Of a stretch of 64,000 nt of DNA, positions 42,848 through 52,587 are shown piece by piece. The position numbers and the translations under genes are program-made. The stretch's first letter is position 1. Every line of letters begins with the position of its first letter. The stretch is from assembly GCA_947488325.1 (NCBI GenBank), contig CANKYZ010000001.1, positions 744,001 to 808,000 of the forward strand. The letters are read 5' to 3'. The notes beneath the pieces were generated by a model that had not been told where the DNA came from, did not search any database, and saw nothing but the letters and a program-made list of their open reading frames with translations. The DNA comes from an uncultured Erythrobacter sp. (GTDB taxonomy: Bacteria; Pseudomonadota; Alphaproteobacteria; Sphingomonadales; Sphingomonadaceae).

Positions 42848-45164
42848 TCTCGTCAACTTCACTCGCGGAAGCCAGCTCCTTGGGCACTTTGGTTTCATGT
42901 TTGCAGCCGGGCTCAAAGGCCCGCTCATCATCACCCTGCTGGTGATATTTGGACTTATCTATTGGGAGGTAACAAGCAGCCTCACTGACCACCAAACCTA
43001 CCTTGTCTGGATGCACATCTACTCATCCTTTTATGCGTTTATGGAGTTCGATCCTGACAAGCTTGTGAACCTCACCTTGGCTAATGGAAGCATGGTCGCG
43101 TTTCCAATCAGCGTAGTCACAGAATACCCTCCAATGAAGGAAGCAATCACCGCATTTGAGGGGGCAGTTGAGGCTGCGCTTGTCACCTCGGCGTGGGGTC
43201 TTTTTCCTGCCTTCATTGCCTTTTGGTGGGTTGCTGAACACTTCGGTTGGCGCTCCAAGCAAAGGAAGCATGTGCGCGGCGCATCGCTTGCAAGCCTTGC
43301 TGAACTGGAAGGCGAAATCGACGATCACAATCGCCATGAACGCGCTCGCGAATATGGCAGCAATTTGGGATGGAGGTGGCGACTTGTAGGCAGCAGCGCC
43401 CTCGCTTCAGCCGGTCTCTATAGCCCCGCGCACCTTGCAGGTGTGAGCTGGCCCTGGCGTAAAGAGCAAAGCCACACCATGCTGGTCGGAACAACCGGCA
43501 CGGGCAAGACCGTGGCTCTTTTCGAGCTTTTGTCCGAGATCAGGCAGAGGGGGGAACGCGCAGTCATTTTTGATCTGACCGGCGCCTTTATCGAAACCTT
43601 CTTCGATCCCGAACGCGATATCATTTTGAACCCATTGGATACACGCTGCCCAAGCTGGAGCGTCTTCGATGATTGCACATCGCGCGCAGAGTTTCATGCA
43701 GCAGCGGAGTCGCTTGTGCCCCATGATGGAGGCGGCTCGGAACAGTTTTGGGTGCTCGCTGCGCGAACCCTATTTGTTGAAACATGTATCAAGCTGAAAG
43801 AAGCAGGGCGCGGGACCAATGCCGCACTTGCCGATGAATTGATGAATGCAGATCTCTCGGATCTGCACCGCCTGGTAGAGGACACAATGGCTGGACCGAT
43901 CAGCACGCCGGCCGCTGCTCGCATGGCGGAATCGGTCCGCGCCGTCTTCAATGTGAACGCAAAAGCGATGCAAATGCTGCCTCAATCAGGGGACGCTTTT
44001 TCAGTGCGGCAGTGGGTGACTGGCGAAGGAAAACCGGGCTCCTTTCTGTTCCTATCCGCGCGCTATGTAGACATGAGCGTGCTCTCACAATTGCTGACGC
44101 TGTGGCTTGATACAGCGATCAACACGCTGATGACGGGTCGCCGGACGCGTGACCTGCAACTGTGGTTTCTGATCGATGAGCTAGGCGCGCTTCACCGCCT
44201 GCCGTCGCTCGAAAAAGGTCTGCAGACTGCGCGCAACTTTGGCGGTGCTATCGTCACGGGTGTCCATACCTTCGCGAAGCTCAAGGAGGTCTACGGCGAG
44301 AACATGGCAATGACCTTGTCGTCACTTGCCAGGACCAAACTCATCCTTGCCACTGCCGATCGCGAGACCGCCACATGGTGCTCCGACATTATCGGCCACC
44401 GCGAGGTTCGCGAGATGGAAGAAGGGTACAGCTATGGCTACAACAATGCGCGCGATGCGGTCAGTCTGACGCCGCGTCGGCAGGTGGTTCCGCTGCTTTT
44501 GCCTGATGAGTTTATGGGCCTTCCCAGCCTTGAGGGCTTCATCAAGTTCCCTGATGGTTTTCCGGCGGCGCCTGTCTCTTTGCAACCCCGAGATTGGCCG
44601 CGCCGGGTCGAAGGTTTTATCCCGTGCGAGGATGCCAAAGGACCAACGTCAAAGGCAAAGGCTGAAACTCTCAAGGAAGGCGAGGAGACTTCCAAGGTTA
44701 CGGCGATTAAGGGCGGAGAGGAAGGAGAAGACGGCGGCGATCCGCGCAAGATGAAGGAAGCCACGGATCGCAAGCGTGAGCCAGCGAAGCGTCCCAAAGC
44801 GCAGTCTCGCGCGCGTGACAAGAAGGTAAAGACTGACAAGCGAGAACGTTCGGAGTCTCGCTCTAAGACAACCCTCAAACAAGCTGTTGAAGCCTCGCTC
44901 AAAAGCGAAAGAGCAGCCTCTTTAGGCAAAGTACAAGGCGAGCTTCCGCTTGGGGAGCAGCAAGTCGATCACCGTGAATCAGACGCCCTGAAAAAGCCTG
45001 CGCCTCGCACTGATCGGCCCGATCCTGACGCCGCGCAGCGTGAAGGTGAGCAACTCGCCAAGACGGATAAGACGCTTCAAGAAGAGCAGCAGCGCTCGCT
45101 CTTGGGCGGCGCGGCACGCGAAGAATATGATCACGATCTCGGCGACTTCGACGCTGAGATGTGA
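42837..45164 (+). CDS. traD: TraD-type conjugative coupling protein (T4CP)
   Basis: A 775-residue type IV coupling protein. Two N-terminal transmembrane helices (GPLIITLLVIFGLIYW and ALVTSAWGLFPAFIAFWWV) are followed by the ATPase domain: Walker A VGTTGTGKTVALFELL, Walker B LWFLIDELGALHRLPSLEKG, and TGVHTFAKLKEVYG. From about residue 600 there is a long Lys/Glu-rich tail probably used for relaxosome contact. It would bring the relaxase-DNA complex to the secretion channel. The ATG at 42837 begins a normal T4CP N-terminus; the frame is open 38 codons further upstream but overlaps the preceding gene. Confidence 0.9.
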   Translation: MKHSLVNFTRGSQLLGHFGFMFAAGLKGPLIITLLVIFGLIYWEVTSSLTDHQTYLVWMHIYSSFYAFMEFDPDKLVNLTLANGSMVAFPISVVTEYPPMKEAITAFEGAVEAALVTSAWGLFPAFIAFWWVAEHFGWRSKQRKHVRGASLASLAELEGEIDDHNRHERAREYGSNLGWRWRLVGSSALASAGLYSPAHLAGVSWPWRKEQSHTMLVGTTGTGKTVALFELLSEIRQRGERAVIFDLTGAFIETFFDPERDIILNPLDTRCPSWSVFDDCTSRAEFHAAAESLVPHDGGGSEQFWVLAARTLFVETCIKLKEAGRGTNAALADELMNADLSDLHRLVEDTMAGPISTPAAARMAESVRAVFNVNAKAMQMLPQSGDAFSVRQWVTGEGKPGSFLFLSARYVDMSVLSQLLTLWLDTAINTLMTGRRTRDLQLWFLIDELGALHRLPSLEKGLQTARNFGGAIVTGVHTFAKLKEVYGENMAMTLSSLARTKLILATADRETATWCSDIIGHREVREMEEGYSYGYNNARDAVSLTPRRQVVPLLLPDEFMGLPSLEGFIKFPDGFPAAPVSLQPRDWPRRVEGFIPCEDAKGPTSKAKAETLKEGEETSKVTAIKGGEEGEDGGDPRKMKEATDRKREPAKRPKAQSRARDKKVKTDKRERSESRSKTTLKQAVEASLKSERAASLGKVQGELPLGEQQVDHRESDALKKPAPRTDRPDPDAAQREGEQLAKTDKTLQEEQQRSLLGGAAREEYDHDLGDFDAEM

Positions 45165-45214
45165 TTGCGATGATCGGGGAGGACAGAGGGACTTGAATTG
45201 TGTGAGGCCTGCCC

Positions 45215-48124
45215 ATGCTCTCCGTTGCCAATGTCCGCTCGTCCTCCGCAGCGGCCAACTACTTCGCATCCGACAATTATTACGCCAAAGCTGATGCTGA
45301 TCGCTCAGGCGAATGGCTCGGTGAAGGCGCAAAGCGGCTTGGTCTAGAGGGGAAGGTGGACGCTAAAGCCTTCGACGCTTTGTTGCGCGGTGAGCTCCCC
45401 GATGGAACGCAAGTTGGCAACCTTGGGCAGGCCCATAGGCCGGGCACCGACCTTACATTCTCTGTTCCCAAGAGTTGGTCGCTTCTTGCCCTTGTGGGCA
45501 AAGATGAGCGTATCATCAGCGCTTATCGTGAGGCGGTTGTCGAAGCGCTTCAATGGGCGGAAAAGAACGCTTCCGAAACCCGCATCATGGCGCAGGGCAA
45601 GGTTCAGACCCAAAAGACAGGCAATCTGGCGATTGGGCTTTTTCAGCACGATACCAATCGCAATCAGGAACCCAATCTCCATTTCCACGCCGTGATCGCC
45701 AATGTGACACAAGGCAAGGATGGTAAGTGGCGGACGCTCAAGAATGATCGTCTATGGCAGCTCAACACCACGCTCAACTCCATCGCGATGGCGCGCTTCC
45801 GAATGGAAGTCGAGAAGCTTGGCTATGAAACCAGACCAACTCTCAAGCATGGCAATTTCGAAGCGCGCGGGATTTCGCGCGAGGATGTCATGGCCTTCTC
45901 TTCGCGGCGCCAAGAAGTGCTTGCAGCGAGGCAAGGTCCAGGCCTTGAAGCTGGGCGGATTGCTGCACTTGATACCCGCTCTGCCAAAGCGCCGATCGAG
46001 GATCGCGATACGCTTGGAGGCATGTGGCAGGAAACCTCGCAGTCCATTGGTCTCGATCTAAATCCCATGGTCGAGCGTGCGCGTGTGCGCTCAGCCATGC
46101 CTGAAAAGCCTCATTTGGGTTTCGCCACACTTGTGGAGCAGGGCCGCGCTTTGCTTGCCAAGTTTGCGAGCCATGTTCGAGGGGTCCCTGAAGATCCATT
46201 GGTGCCCGCCTCGGTGCTTAAACAGGACAAGCAGATGATCGCAGCCGCGCAAGCGGTTGCCTCGGCCGTGCGGCATTTGTCGCAGCGCGAGGCCGCTTTT
46301 GAACGTGAAGCGCTCTACAAGGCGGCTTTGGATTTTGGTCTGCCAACGACCATCGGTGAGATCGAAACGAGAACCCGCGCCTTGGTCAATTCTGGTCATC
46401 TTGTAGCGGGACGCGGCGAGCATATGGGCTGGCTCGCATCGCGAGAAGCGATTGAAACCGAGGAGCGCATCATCGCCGAGGTTCAAGCGGGAAAAGGAGA
46501 ATCCGCGTCTGATCTCAACGCTGAAGAGGCAGAAACCCGCGTGCAGGCCTCAGCCGAGATCGGGCACGGCTTTAGACTGAATGACGGCCAACTTTCGGCT
46601 GCGCGCCTTATCTTGACTTCATCGGATCGAACCGTTGCGGTGCAGGGCGTTGCAGGCGCTGGGAAAAGCAGCGTGCTTGGACCGGTCGGCAAAGTGCTGG
46701 GCGAAGAGGGACGGCCTGTCATCGGCCTCGCAATCCAGAATACACTCGTCCAAATGCTGGAACGCGACACGGAGATTGAATCGCAGACGCTTGCCCGCTT
46801 TCTGGGGGGCTGGAAGTCGCTGCTTGATGATCCCTCTAATCGCAGCCTCAAGGCCGAAGCGAAGCAGGCGCTCGGAGGCAGCGTTCTCATTCTGGATGAA
46901 GCTTCGATGGTCGCCAACAGCGACAAGGAGAAGCTCGTGGCGCTCGCGAACCTAGCTGGTGTCCATCGCTTGGTGCTTATGGGCGACCGCAAGCAGCTCG
47001 GCGCTGTCGATGCCGGCAAACCCTTTGCGCTTCTGCAAAAGGCCGGCATCGCGCAGGCCCACATGAACACCAACCTGCGCGCGCGTAATCCTGTTGTTCG
47101 CGAAGCCCAAGCCGCTGCGCAGAAAGGTGATGTTCGAACTGCGCTTGCCAAACTTGAGCCCCATACGATCGAAGCCAAAGGCGATGGCGCGATTGTGGCT
47201 GCTGAGCAGTGGCTTTCTCTGAAGCCAGAGAACCGAGAGCGCACATCAATCTATGCCTCGGGACGCAGGATCCGCTCAGCTGCCAATGAGGCTGTGCAAA
47301 CAGGTCTTCTTGCAAGCGGGCAGATTGGGCCGGAGAAAGCTCAGTTGGCTGTGCTTGAGCGCGTGAACACCACTTATGAAGAACTGCGCCATGTTGCAGC
47401 TTACCAGACCGGCCGCATTCTTGAGGTTTCAAAGAGACAAAAGGCGCTTGGCCTTATGCCGGGAAAATACCGCATCTTAGGCAGCGATCTGAAACGCAAA
47501 AGGGTCACTTTGGAGAACGCCCGCAGAAAAAAATTCAGCTTCGATCCTTCGCGGATTAGGGCCGACAAGGCCAATGACACTCTGGCTCTATTCAACGACC
47601 GACAGCTCGAAATCCATCGTGGCGACAAAATTCGCTGGACGCGAAATGATCACAAGCGCGGGCTGTTCAACGCTGACCAGGCAAAGGTCATTGCCATCGC
47701 TAGGCGTAAGGTCACAGTCGAGACCTCCAAGGGTGAGCAAGTGACGCTTGGTAAAGACGATCCCATGCTGAAACGCATCGATCTCGCCTACGCGCTAAAC
47801 GCTCACATGGCGCAGGGCCTCACCTCAGATCGCGGGATTGCTGTTATGGACAGTAGAGAGCGCAATCTATCGAACCAGAAGACGTTTTTGGTAACGGTGA
47901 CCCGTCTGCGCGATCATCTGACTTTGGTCTTGGACAATACTCAGAGACTGACTGCTGCTGTTGCTCACAACAAGGGAGAGAAAGCCTCTGGGCTCGAAGT
48001 TACATCGCGCCTGCAAGCAGCTGCAGCGAGAGGTGGCGATGGCCAGAAGCAGACTACAAGCGAGAAAAACACGGGTCAGGAATTGGAGCGCATCAAGAGC
48101 AAAACGCTAGTTCGGGGGATTTAG
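45215..48124 (+). CDS. traI: MobF-family conjugative relaxase-helicase (TraI/TraA-like)
   Basis: A 969-residue relaxase. N-terminal relaxase domain (1-300): candidate nicking tyrosines Y16, Y22 and Y23, and the three-His metal motif with H145, H156 and H158 (NLHFHAVIANV). Then an SF1 RecD2-like helicase: VQGVAGAGKSSVLG near 482, LILDEASMV, LMGDRKQLGAVDAG, and a C-terminal TSDRGIAVMD/FLVTVTRLRDHL. It nicks at oriT, stays bound to the 5' end and unwinds the strand to be transferred. It is 50 bp after traD. GAGG stands 8 nt before the ATG. Shorter than F TraI because the tail domains are missing, as usual for this MobF subgroup. Confidence 0.92.
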   Translation: MLSVANVRSSSAAANYFASDNYYAKADADRSGEWLGEGAKRLGLEGKVDAKAFDALLRGELPDGTQVGNLGQAHRPGTDLTFSVPKSWSLLALVGKDERIISAYREAVVEALQWAEKNASETRIMAQGKVQTQKTGNLAIGLFQHDTNRNQEPNLHFHAVIANVTQGKDGKWRTLKNDRLWQLNTTLNSIAMARFRMEVEKLGYETRPTLKHGNFEARGISREDVMAFSSRRQEVLAARQGPGLEAGRIAALDTRSAKAPIEDRDTLGGMWQETSQSIGLDLNPMVERARVRSAMPEKPHLGFATLVEQGRALLAKFASHVRGVPEDPLVPASVLKQDKQMIAAAQAVASAVRHLSQREAAFEREALYKAALDFGLPTTIGEIETRTRALVNSGHLVAGRGEHMGWLASREAIETEERIIAEVQAGKGESASDLNAEEAETRVQASAEIGHGFRLNDGQLSAARLILTSSDRTVAVQGVAGAGKSSVLGPVGKVLGEEGRPVIGLAIQNTLVQMLERDTEIESQTLARFLGGWKSLLDDPSNRSLKAEAKQALGGSVLILDEASMVANSDKEKLVALANLAGVHRLVLMGDRKQLGAVDAGKPFALLQKAGIAQAHMNTNLRARNPVVREAQAAAQKGDVRTALAKLEPHTIEAKGDGAIVAAEQWLSLKPENRERTSIYASGRRIRSAANEAVQTGLLASGQIGPEKAQLAVLERVNTTYEELRHVAAYQTGRILEVSKRQKALGLMPGKYRILGSDLKRKRVTLENARRKKFSFDPSRIRADKANDTLALFNDRQLEIHRGDKIRWTRNDHKRGLFNADQAKVIAIARRKVTVETSKGEQVTLGKDDPMLKRIDLAYALNAHMAQGLTSDRGIAVMDSRERNLSNQKTFLVTVTRLRDHLTLVLDNTQRLTAAVAHNKGEKASGLEVTSRLQAAAARGGDGQKQTTSEKNTGQELERIKSKTLVRGI

Positions 48125-48244
48125 TAACGGCTTTGCGCTCCAATGTCAGATGTTTGGAGCAAACCAATTCGCGCCCAAAAGCTGCCATTCCGCGCCCCCC
48201 ACCATTCAACGGCTACTCCGTCAGTCTCCAAGCATTTTGGTAAC

Positions 48245-48300
48245 CGACAAAGCTTATGCGACTCAGCGACAAAGTACACGCGAATCGCATATACTTTGTC
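48245..48300. repeat. Direct and inverted GACAAAG repeats before the ChlI-domain gene
   Basis: GACAAAG at 48245 and 48268 and its complement CTTTGTC at 48294-48300. The outer pair extends into a 19-bp imperfect inverted repeat (16 of 19 match), and the inner pair makes a 9-bp one (GACAAAGTA/TACTTTGTC). It lies about 90 bp before the ChlI-domain start and is a possible operator. Confidence 0.55.
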
Positions 48301-48391
48301 ACAGAGAGGGCTTAGTTTTGCACGAAATAACAGCCTGTTAAGTCTTACCAGCTTCTAAGTGCTGATTCTCGTTACCCGCTAGGCTATTTTG

Positions 48392-49042
48392 ATGACTGCG
48401 AGCGCATTGATCGTTGGTTTTAAAGAGCTCAGGGCGCATCCTGTTGAGGTCGTGTGTACAGCTCGAAGTGGTCTATCAACATTCGAAATCGAAGGACTAC
48501 CAGGTGCGAAGGCAATTAGAGCGAAGGGTCGAATTCTATCCGCTTTCACCGCAATTGGCCTAGCGTTACCAGCGCAGCGGATCGTTGCTAAACTGGAATG
48601 TGCCGGCGACGTAGTTGTGGGCTCACACTGCGACCTGGCGGTCGCCACGGCCCTCTTGGGCGAACTCGATTTGGTCGATCGAGAAACCACGTCTGAACAC
48701 TTGTTCTTTGGTCAATTTGGAAACGACGGACAGGTTACGCGGATGAGCGGTGCGGTGTTGGCGGCATTGTTCGCGGAAGAGCGGGAACTTGCTTTAGTCG
48801 CGCCCGCAGCGCAGATGGCAGTGCTGCAAAATGTGCCAAACCTTCGGACGATACCAATTTCATCATTCCACGAGCTGGTCAGCTACCTGAAAACGGGGCG
48901 ACACAATGACACTGAGAAACACTACAAAGTCGAACGGGCTTTGCCACGAGTCAACCAGGCGAACAGCAACCGGTTTTGGGCTGACATACATTCGCTAGAA
49001 ATCGAGATTATCGCGAACCTCAAACAGCGCACGGAACGTTGA
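48392..49042 (+). CDS. Solo ChlI/ComM N-terminal-domain protein
   Basis: A 216-residue protein matching the N-terminal domain (ChlI subunit, S5 fold-like) of ComM/YifB proteins: TFEIEGLPGAKAIRAKGRIL, LPAQRIVAKLECAGD, SHCDLAVATALLGELDLV. The AAA+ helicase part of ComM is absent, so it is not a full ComM; after about residue 170 the sequence is unrelated. ComM is a branch-migration helicase used in natural transformation. A free N-domain could interfere with host ComM or recognise lesions; function unknown. Start taken as ATG 48392 (TTG one codon earlier). First gene of the right accessory zone, and apparent G+C drops here. Confidence 0.65.
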   Translation: MTASALIVGFKELRAHPVEVVCTARSGLSTFEIEGLPGAKAIRAKGRILSAFTAIGLALPAQRIVAKLECAGDVVVGSHCDLAVATALLGELDLVDRETTSEHLFFGQFGNDGQVTRMSGAVLAALFAEERELALVAPAAQMAVLQNVPNLRTIPISSFHELVSYLKTGRHNDTEKHYKVERALPRVNQANSNRFWADIHSLEIEIIANLKQRTER

Positions 49043-49176
49043 TCGTAACGCCGTTGCACCGAAACCTGATGCAAACCTACCATCGCAATGGTCATAACGA
49101 TGGAGGCAACAACGCCAAACTCGTAAGCGCGTACGATAACACTGGCATTATCAACATTGAATGCTACATTGGAACC

Positions 49177-49392
49177 ATGCCGAAAAACGCAACAAGTGGA
49201 CGCTTTGTCACGACAATGAGAGATCCGTCGTCAAAGGAAGCCGCGTCTAAGTTTGCGCAGGGCGCCAAAGCGTTCTCAGCGAAGCACACCACATCGAAGG
49301 AATCTGCTCGCGCAGTTCTCTCGGATATTGGTATCACCACGAAACGTGGAAAGCTTACAAAGAACTACCAGACCCAAAAACGATCCGCGTAA
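49177..49392 (+). CDS. Small putative antitoxin partner (71 residues)
   Basis: A 71-residue basic protein (MPKNATSGRFVTTMRDPSSK, SARAVLSDIGITTKRGKLTK). The C-terminal pattern, a helix then IGI-T-K-x-GKL-K-Y, is seen in small proteins placed before toxin-like genes. It ends 9 bp before the ADP-ribosyltransferase-like gene, a classic toxin-antitoxin spacing. The ATG at 49177 is preferred; the frame is open upstream to 49039 without support. Antitoxin function is inferred from context only. Confidence 0.55.
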   Translation: MPKNATSGRFVTTMRDPSSKEAASKFAQGAKAFSAKHTTSKESARAVLSDIGITTKRGKLTKNYQTQKRSA

Positions 49393-49401
49393 ACGGATTG
49401 A

Positions 49402-49965
49402 ATGGCTGATCGGCTTAACACCGCCTTTGTCCTAGGGTACCACGGCTGCGACGAGAGGGTCGCGGAAAAGCTCCTTGCTGGCGAGCCTTTTGAGCAGAGC
49501 GAAAACAAGTACGACTGGCTTGGTAGTGGTATCTACTTCTGGGAAAAGAACCCTGAGCGAGGTCTCGACTTTGCCAAAGAACTTGCTGCTAGCAACCGAA
49601 GCTCGATCAAGAAGCCCGCTGTCGTTGGTGCGATAATTGATCTTGGCCTTTGCCTCGACCTGTCAACGAAGGGTTCGATTGATCAGGTTCGACAGGCTCA
49701 CGAAGAGCTAGTGCGACTGTTTGACACTGCCGAAGCCGATATGCCTGACAACGACGAGGACGGGCTTCGGCGGAACCTCGACTGTGCTGTGATCAATCTC
49801 CTTCACAAGATCCGCGAGGATGATGGAGAACCTCCAATACAATCGGTTCGCGGCGTCTTTTTCGAAGGCGATCGGGTTTACGAGACAGCAGGGTTCTACG
49901 AAAAGACCCACACTCAGATTTGCATTCGAGATCCTAAGTGCGTGAAGGGCGTGTTCAGAGTATAG
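49402..49965 (+). CDS. Putative ADP-ribosyltransferase-like toxin
   Basis: A 187-residue protein with a PARP-like layout: YHGCDERVAEKLLAGE at about 12-27 (H15-G), YDWLGSGIYFWEKNPERGLDFA at about 36-57 (G-x-Y-F), and a late TQICIRDPKCVKGVF strand with Q where ARTs carry the catalytic Glu region. This HG...GxYFWE...TQI pattern recurs in small bacterial proteins of the DUF3990/ART-like type. Likely an NAD-using toxin paired with the 71-residue protein just upstream. Catalysis is not shown, and the exact family is uncertain. Confidence 0.5.
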   Translation: MADRLNTAFVLGYHGCDERVAEKLLAGEPFEQSENKYDWLGSGIYFWEKNPERGLDFAKELAASNRSSIKKPAVVGAIIDLGLCLDLSTKGSIDQVRQAHEELVRLFDTAEADMPDNDEDGLRRNLDCAVINLLHKIREDDGEPPIQSVRGVFFEGDRVYETAGFYEKTHTQICIRDPKCVKGVFRV

Positions 49966-50001
49966 CTCGCCTCCAATGAACCAACTCGATTAAAGGCCCG
50001 T

Positions 50002-52083
50002 TTGAAGCACGAAATGGATTGGGAAGACGTTCCGGATAGCGAGTTACTTCGCCGACTAAAGGCTGGCGCGCTCCCGCACCCAACCAACTCAGCTTTTAGC
50101 GAGAAGACCTGGCGTCAGGCGCTCGAAGGGCTCGAGGAAAAAACCGATAGAGACTTTCAGTTGGCAGTCTCGGCGGTGCACTTCGGCCGCGAGATTCAGA
50201 GTATTCGTCTCGCTATGGAAGGCCGTCTTCTGGACGGTCTCACACGCTCACGTGCAACTCGATTGCTTGCAGCCTTAGCAAACCAACAGCACGTGACGAT
50301 GCTCAACAAGGTCAACAAATCGCTCCGACGAACCAAAAAATCCGAGCCATTGCACTTCGAGCAGCGTGACCAGCACCTGTTCGAAAACTCCTACGGTCAA
50401 CAGATGACCGCGGACGACGCAACCGCCGCGCTCGTCGACAGCCTACCAAATTGGCTACATCACATATCCAAAATTCCTGATGATGCCGTCTATGAGCCTC
50501 CCGATGAGGTTGCTGGCTATGGGATGCGAGCAATGACGATCGCTTCAGTTGAACGCGGATTACGCGACCTCTGGCAAGGTGCGCTTTGGATGGGGGACGA
50601 GCTGGGCTTGGACGACGAAACGCTTGTTCAACGGCCCGGCAATCCAGCACTCGAGAAGCTTTGGCTTGCTTGGGACATGCGCACCACTTCCCTTACCATG
50701 TGGGAGGCTTCTATGGATGCAGGCGCTTCGATCGTCACCGGTGGAAAGATCCCGCCCGTAACTCCTGTCATCACACGAACAGTCACACGGCTCGGGAAGC
50801 GCGCGGATGGTCGCCGCCGGTTCATAGTTGGCAAAGCCAAGGGATACAAAGCCGAGCAGCGCCTGCGTGTCAGCGAAAGAGACATGCTCGAACGCCTCTA
50901 TGTTGGCCAGTTTTTGGACGAACCACTTCCTGCGTTCGGCAATGACGAAATCACCTGCCGCGATCTCATTGCGGCTTGGTGGGTTCTGACTGACCTGGCT
51001 CGGCTGATCAGAAATACACTCGGTAATTCTGTGCTGCCGAATGAGCATGAAATCGGGAGGTTTGCGTGCTCAGTCGAACCAAGCCAACTAATCGAAGTCT
51101 TGTCCCAGTGCCTTGCGGTTACCGAGGCGAAAGCAGGGGTCATTATTGGTCATTTCACTTGTGACCCGACCGATACCAAAAGGCTTTTTCAGCGCGGACT
51201 GTGGAATCATCCTTTGCTGCCCGACCCAACACAGGATCGGTTGTACATAGTCTTGGCACCACTGCTTGTCGGCTCAACGGTGAGGCGAGTGGAGCGATGG
51301 CTCGCTGACGGCGGAATTTCGGATGACGACGGTCTGAAAGGTCGCGGGAAGCCATACGAGAATTTTGTTCGGCGCGAGCTTGCAAAAGAGCTGGAAGAGA
51401 ATGCCCATATCGAGGACTGGGCAATCGCCCGAGAGGGATTAAAGCCCAAACAGAATGGTGAAGAAATTGACCTCCTCATCAGAGTGGGTTCGACGGTGAT
51501 TGTCGGCGAAATCAAATGCTTCACATCGCCCAGCGAGCCTCTGGAAAGAGCAAACTATCTGCGAGCATTGGATAAAGCTACTGCCCAAGCTCGTCGTAAG
51601 CTCGATTGGGCAAATAAAGAACGGGCGAGGGTCGCTGAACGGCTCGGCATCACCGACGCAAAGACGATTGCAAAGCTCAGCTTTGTTGGCGTCGTCGTCA
51701 CGGCACAAAGCTTCGGCATCGGGCTCTCGCGTCACGACATCCCAATCGTTGACTTCCACTTTCTCCGGCTCGTCTTGGCCAGCAACAACTACCAGGGCGA
51801 CACACGTTTCGAAGAGGATGTCGGTATGATGTCCAGCCCCGTCCATCTCTACGAGGATCAGACGGATTTCGAGACGAAGATCGCCGATCTTTTGACCAAT
51901 CCACCGCCTCTGCAAAGATATAAATCTGCCATCGGTTGGCGCAGACTACCCTTCGCCACATCTAACGGCTCCAAGCTGATGCTTGAAGTCCCTGAACTGC
52001 AGGATGCACCTATCGAAGCCAACACCAAATTGCCCGGCATCCGCGAAATCCTGACAGGCCCTGCTAGAAAGTTTGGAAAGTAG
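50002..52083 (+). CDS. PD-(D/E)XK nuclease-domain protein of unknown system
   Basis: A 693-residue protein. Most of it is helical with no known domain. At about 486-506 it has EEIDLLIRVGSTVIVGEIKC, a clear D-(x)n-E-x-K nuclease core, preceded by FVRREL (helix Glu). The rest could be sensor or regulatory. It starts with TTG at 50002 (AAAGG 5 nt upstream); ATG at 50014 is the alternative. It is followed at a 130-bp distance by an SNase-like gene. No recognised defence system matches, but nuclease domain and location suggest one. Confidence 0.6.
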   Translation: MKHEMDWEDVPDSELLRRLKAGALPHPTNSAFSEKTWRQALEGLEEKTDRDFQLAVSAVHFGREIQSIRLAMEGRLLDGLTRSRATRLLAALANQQHVTMLNKVNKSLRRTKKSEPLHFEQRDQHLFENSYGQQMTADDATAALVDSLPNWLHHISKIPDDAVYEPPDEVAGYGMRAMTIASVERGLRDLWQGALWMGDELGLDDETLVQRPGNPALEKLWLAWDMRTTSLTMWEASMDAGASIVTGGKIPPVTPVITRTVTRLGKRADGRRRFIVGKAKGYKAEQRLRVSERDMLERLYVGQFLDEPLPAFGNDEITCRDLIAAWWVLTDLARLIRNTLGNSVLPNEHEIGRFACSVEPSQLIEVLSQCLAVTEAKAGVIIGHFTCDPTDTKRLFQRGLWNHPLLPDPTQDRLYIVLAPLLVGSTVRRVERWLADGGISDDDGLKGRGKPYENFVRRELAKELEENAHIEDWAIAREGLKPKQNGEEIDLLIRVGSTVIVGEIKCFTSPSEPLERANYLRALDKATAQARRKLDWANKERARVAERLGITDAKTIAKLSFVGVVVTAQSFGIGLSRHDIPIVDFHFLRLVLASNNYQGDTRFEEDVGMMSSPVHLYEDQTDFETKIADLLTNPPPLQRYKSAIGWRRLPFATSNGSKLMLEVPELQDAPIEANTKLPGIREILTGPARKFGK

Positions 52084-52215
52084 CCAAGCCCCCAATAGCT
52101 TTGGTCTCGTCTCTTGAGCTTAGAGAGTTGAGGCCAAATGTGATCTAGCCTCCCGACAGAAGCAAGGATCTTCCATCACAATATTTTTAAGTGCTTTTCC
52201 GCTAAGACCCTATTC

Positions 52216-52587
52216 ATGAGCATTATCGCAGCCGCAGCCTTCATTTGTACCCCCATAGCTGTCTGGGACGGCGACGGACCCGTTTGGTGCCAAGAAGGTC
52301 CCAAGATCCGTATCGCCAACATCTCAGCTCGAGAGCTTGACGGGAGTTGTCGCCGAGGTCATCCATGCCCTCGCGCCAGCGGCATAGACGCTCGCGATGC
52401 TCTTGTGCGCCTACTTGGAGGTCCGACTGGGCGCTGGGATACGGGTCACATTGAGGTCCGCAGCCGCACAATGCACTGCTCCGCTCTTGGCGATAGCTAT
52501 GGAAGAACAGTGGCTAGCTGTACCCTAGCTGACGGCCGCGACCTTGCCCAAGCCATGATCGCTACCGGTACGGTGGCGAGATGGTAG
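52216..52587 (+). CDS. Short SNase-like (thermonuclease-fold) protein
   Basis: A 123-residue protein with the staphylococcal-nuclease pattern: VWDGDGPVWC (first strand with Asp), KIRIANISARELDG (R and E) and SYGRTVASCTL (R), ending in AMIATGTVARW. It is short but covers the core OB barrel. An N-terminal signal is not clear, so it may be cytosolic. Several extra Cys (C11, C25 and C43 region) could form disulfides if exported. No ribosome site is obvious. Confidence 0.6.
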   Translation: MSIIAAAAFICTPIAVWDGDGPVWCQEGPKIRIANISARELDGSCRRGHPCPRASGIDARDALVRLLGGPTGRWDTGHIEVRSRTMHCSALGDSYGRTVASCTLADGRDLAQAMIATGTVARW

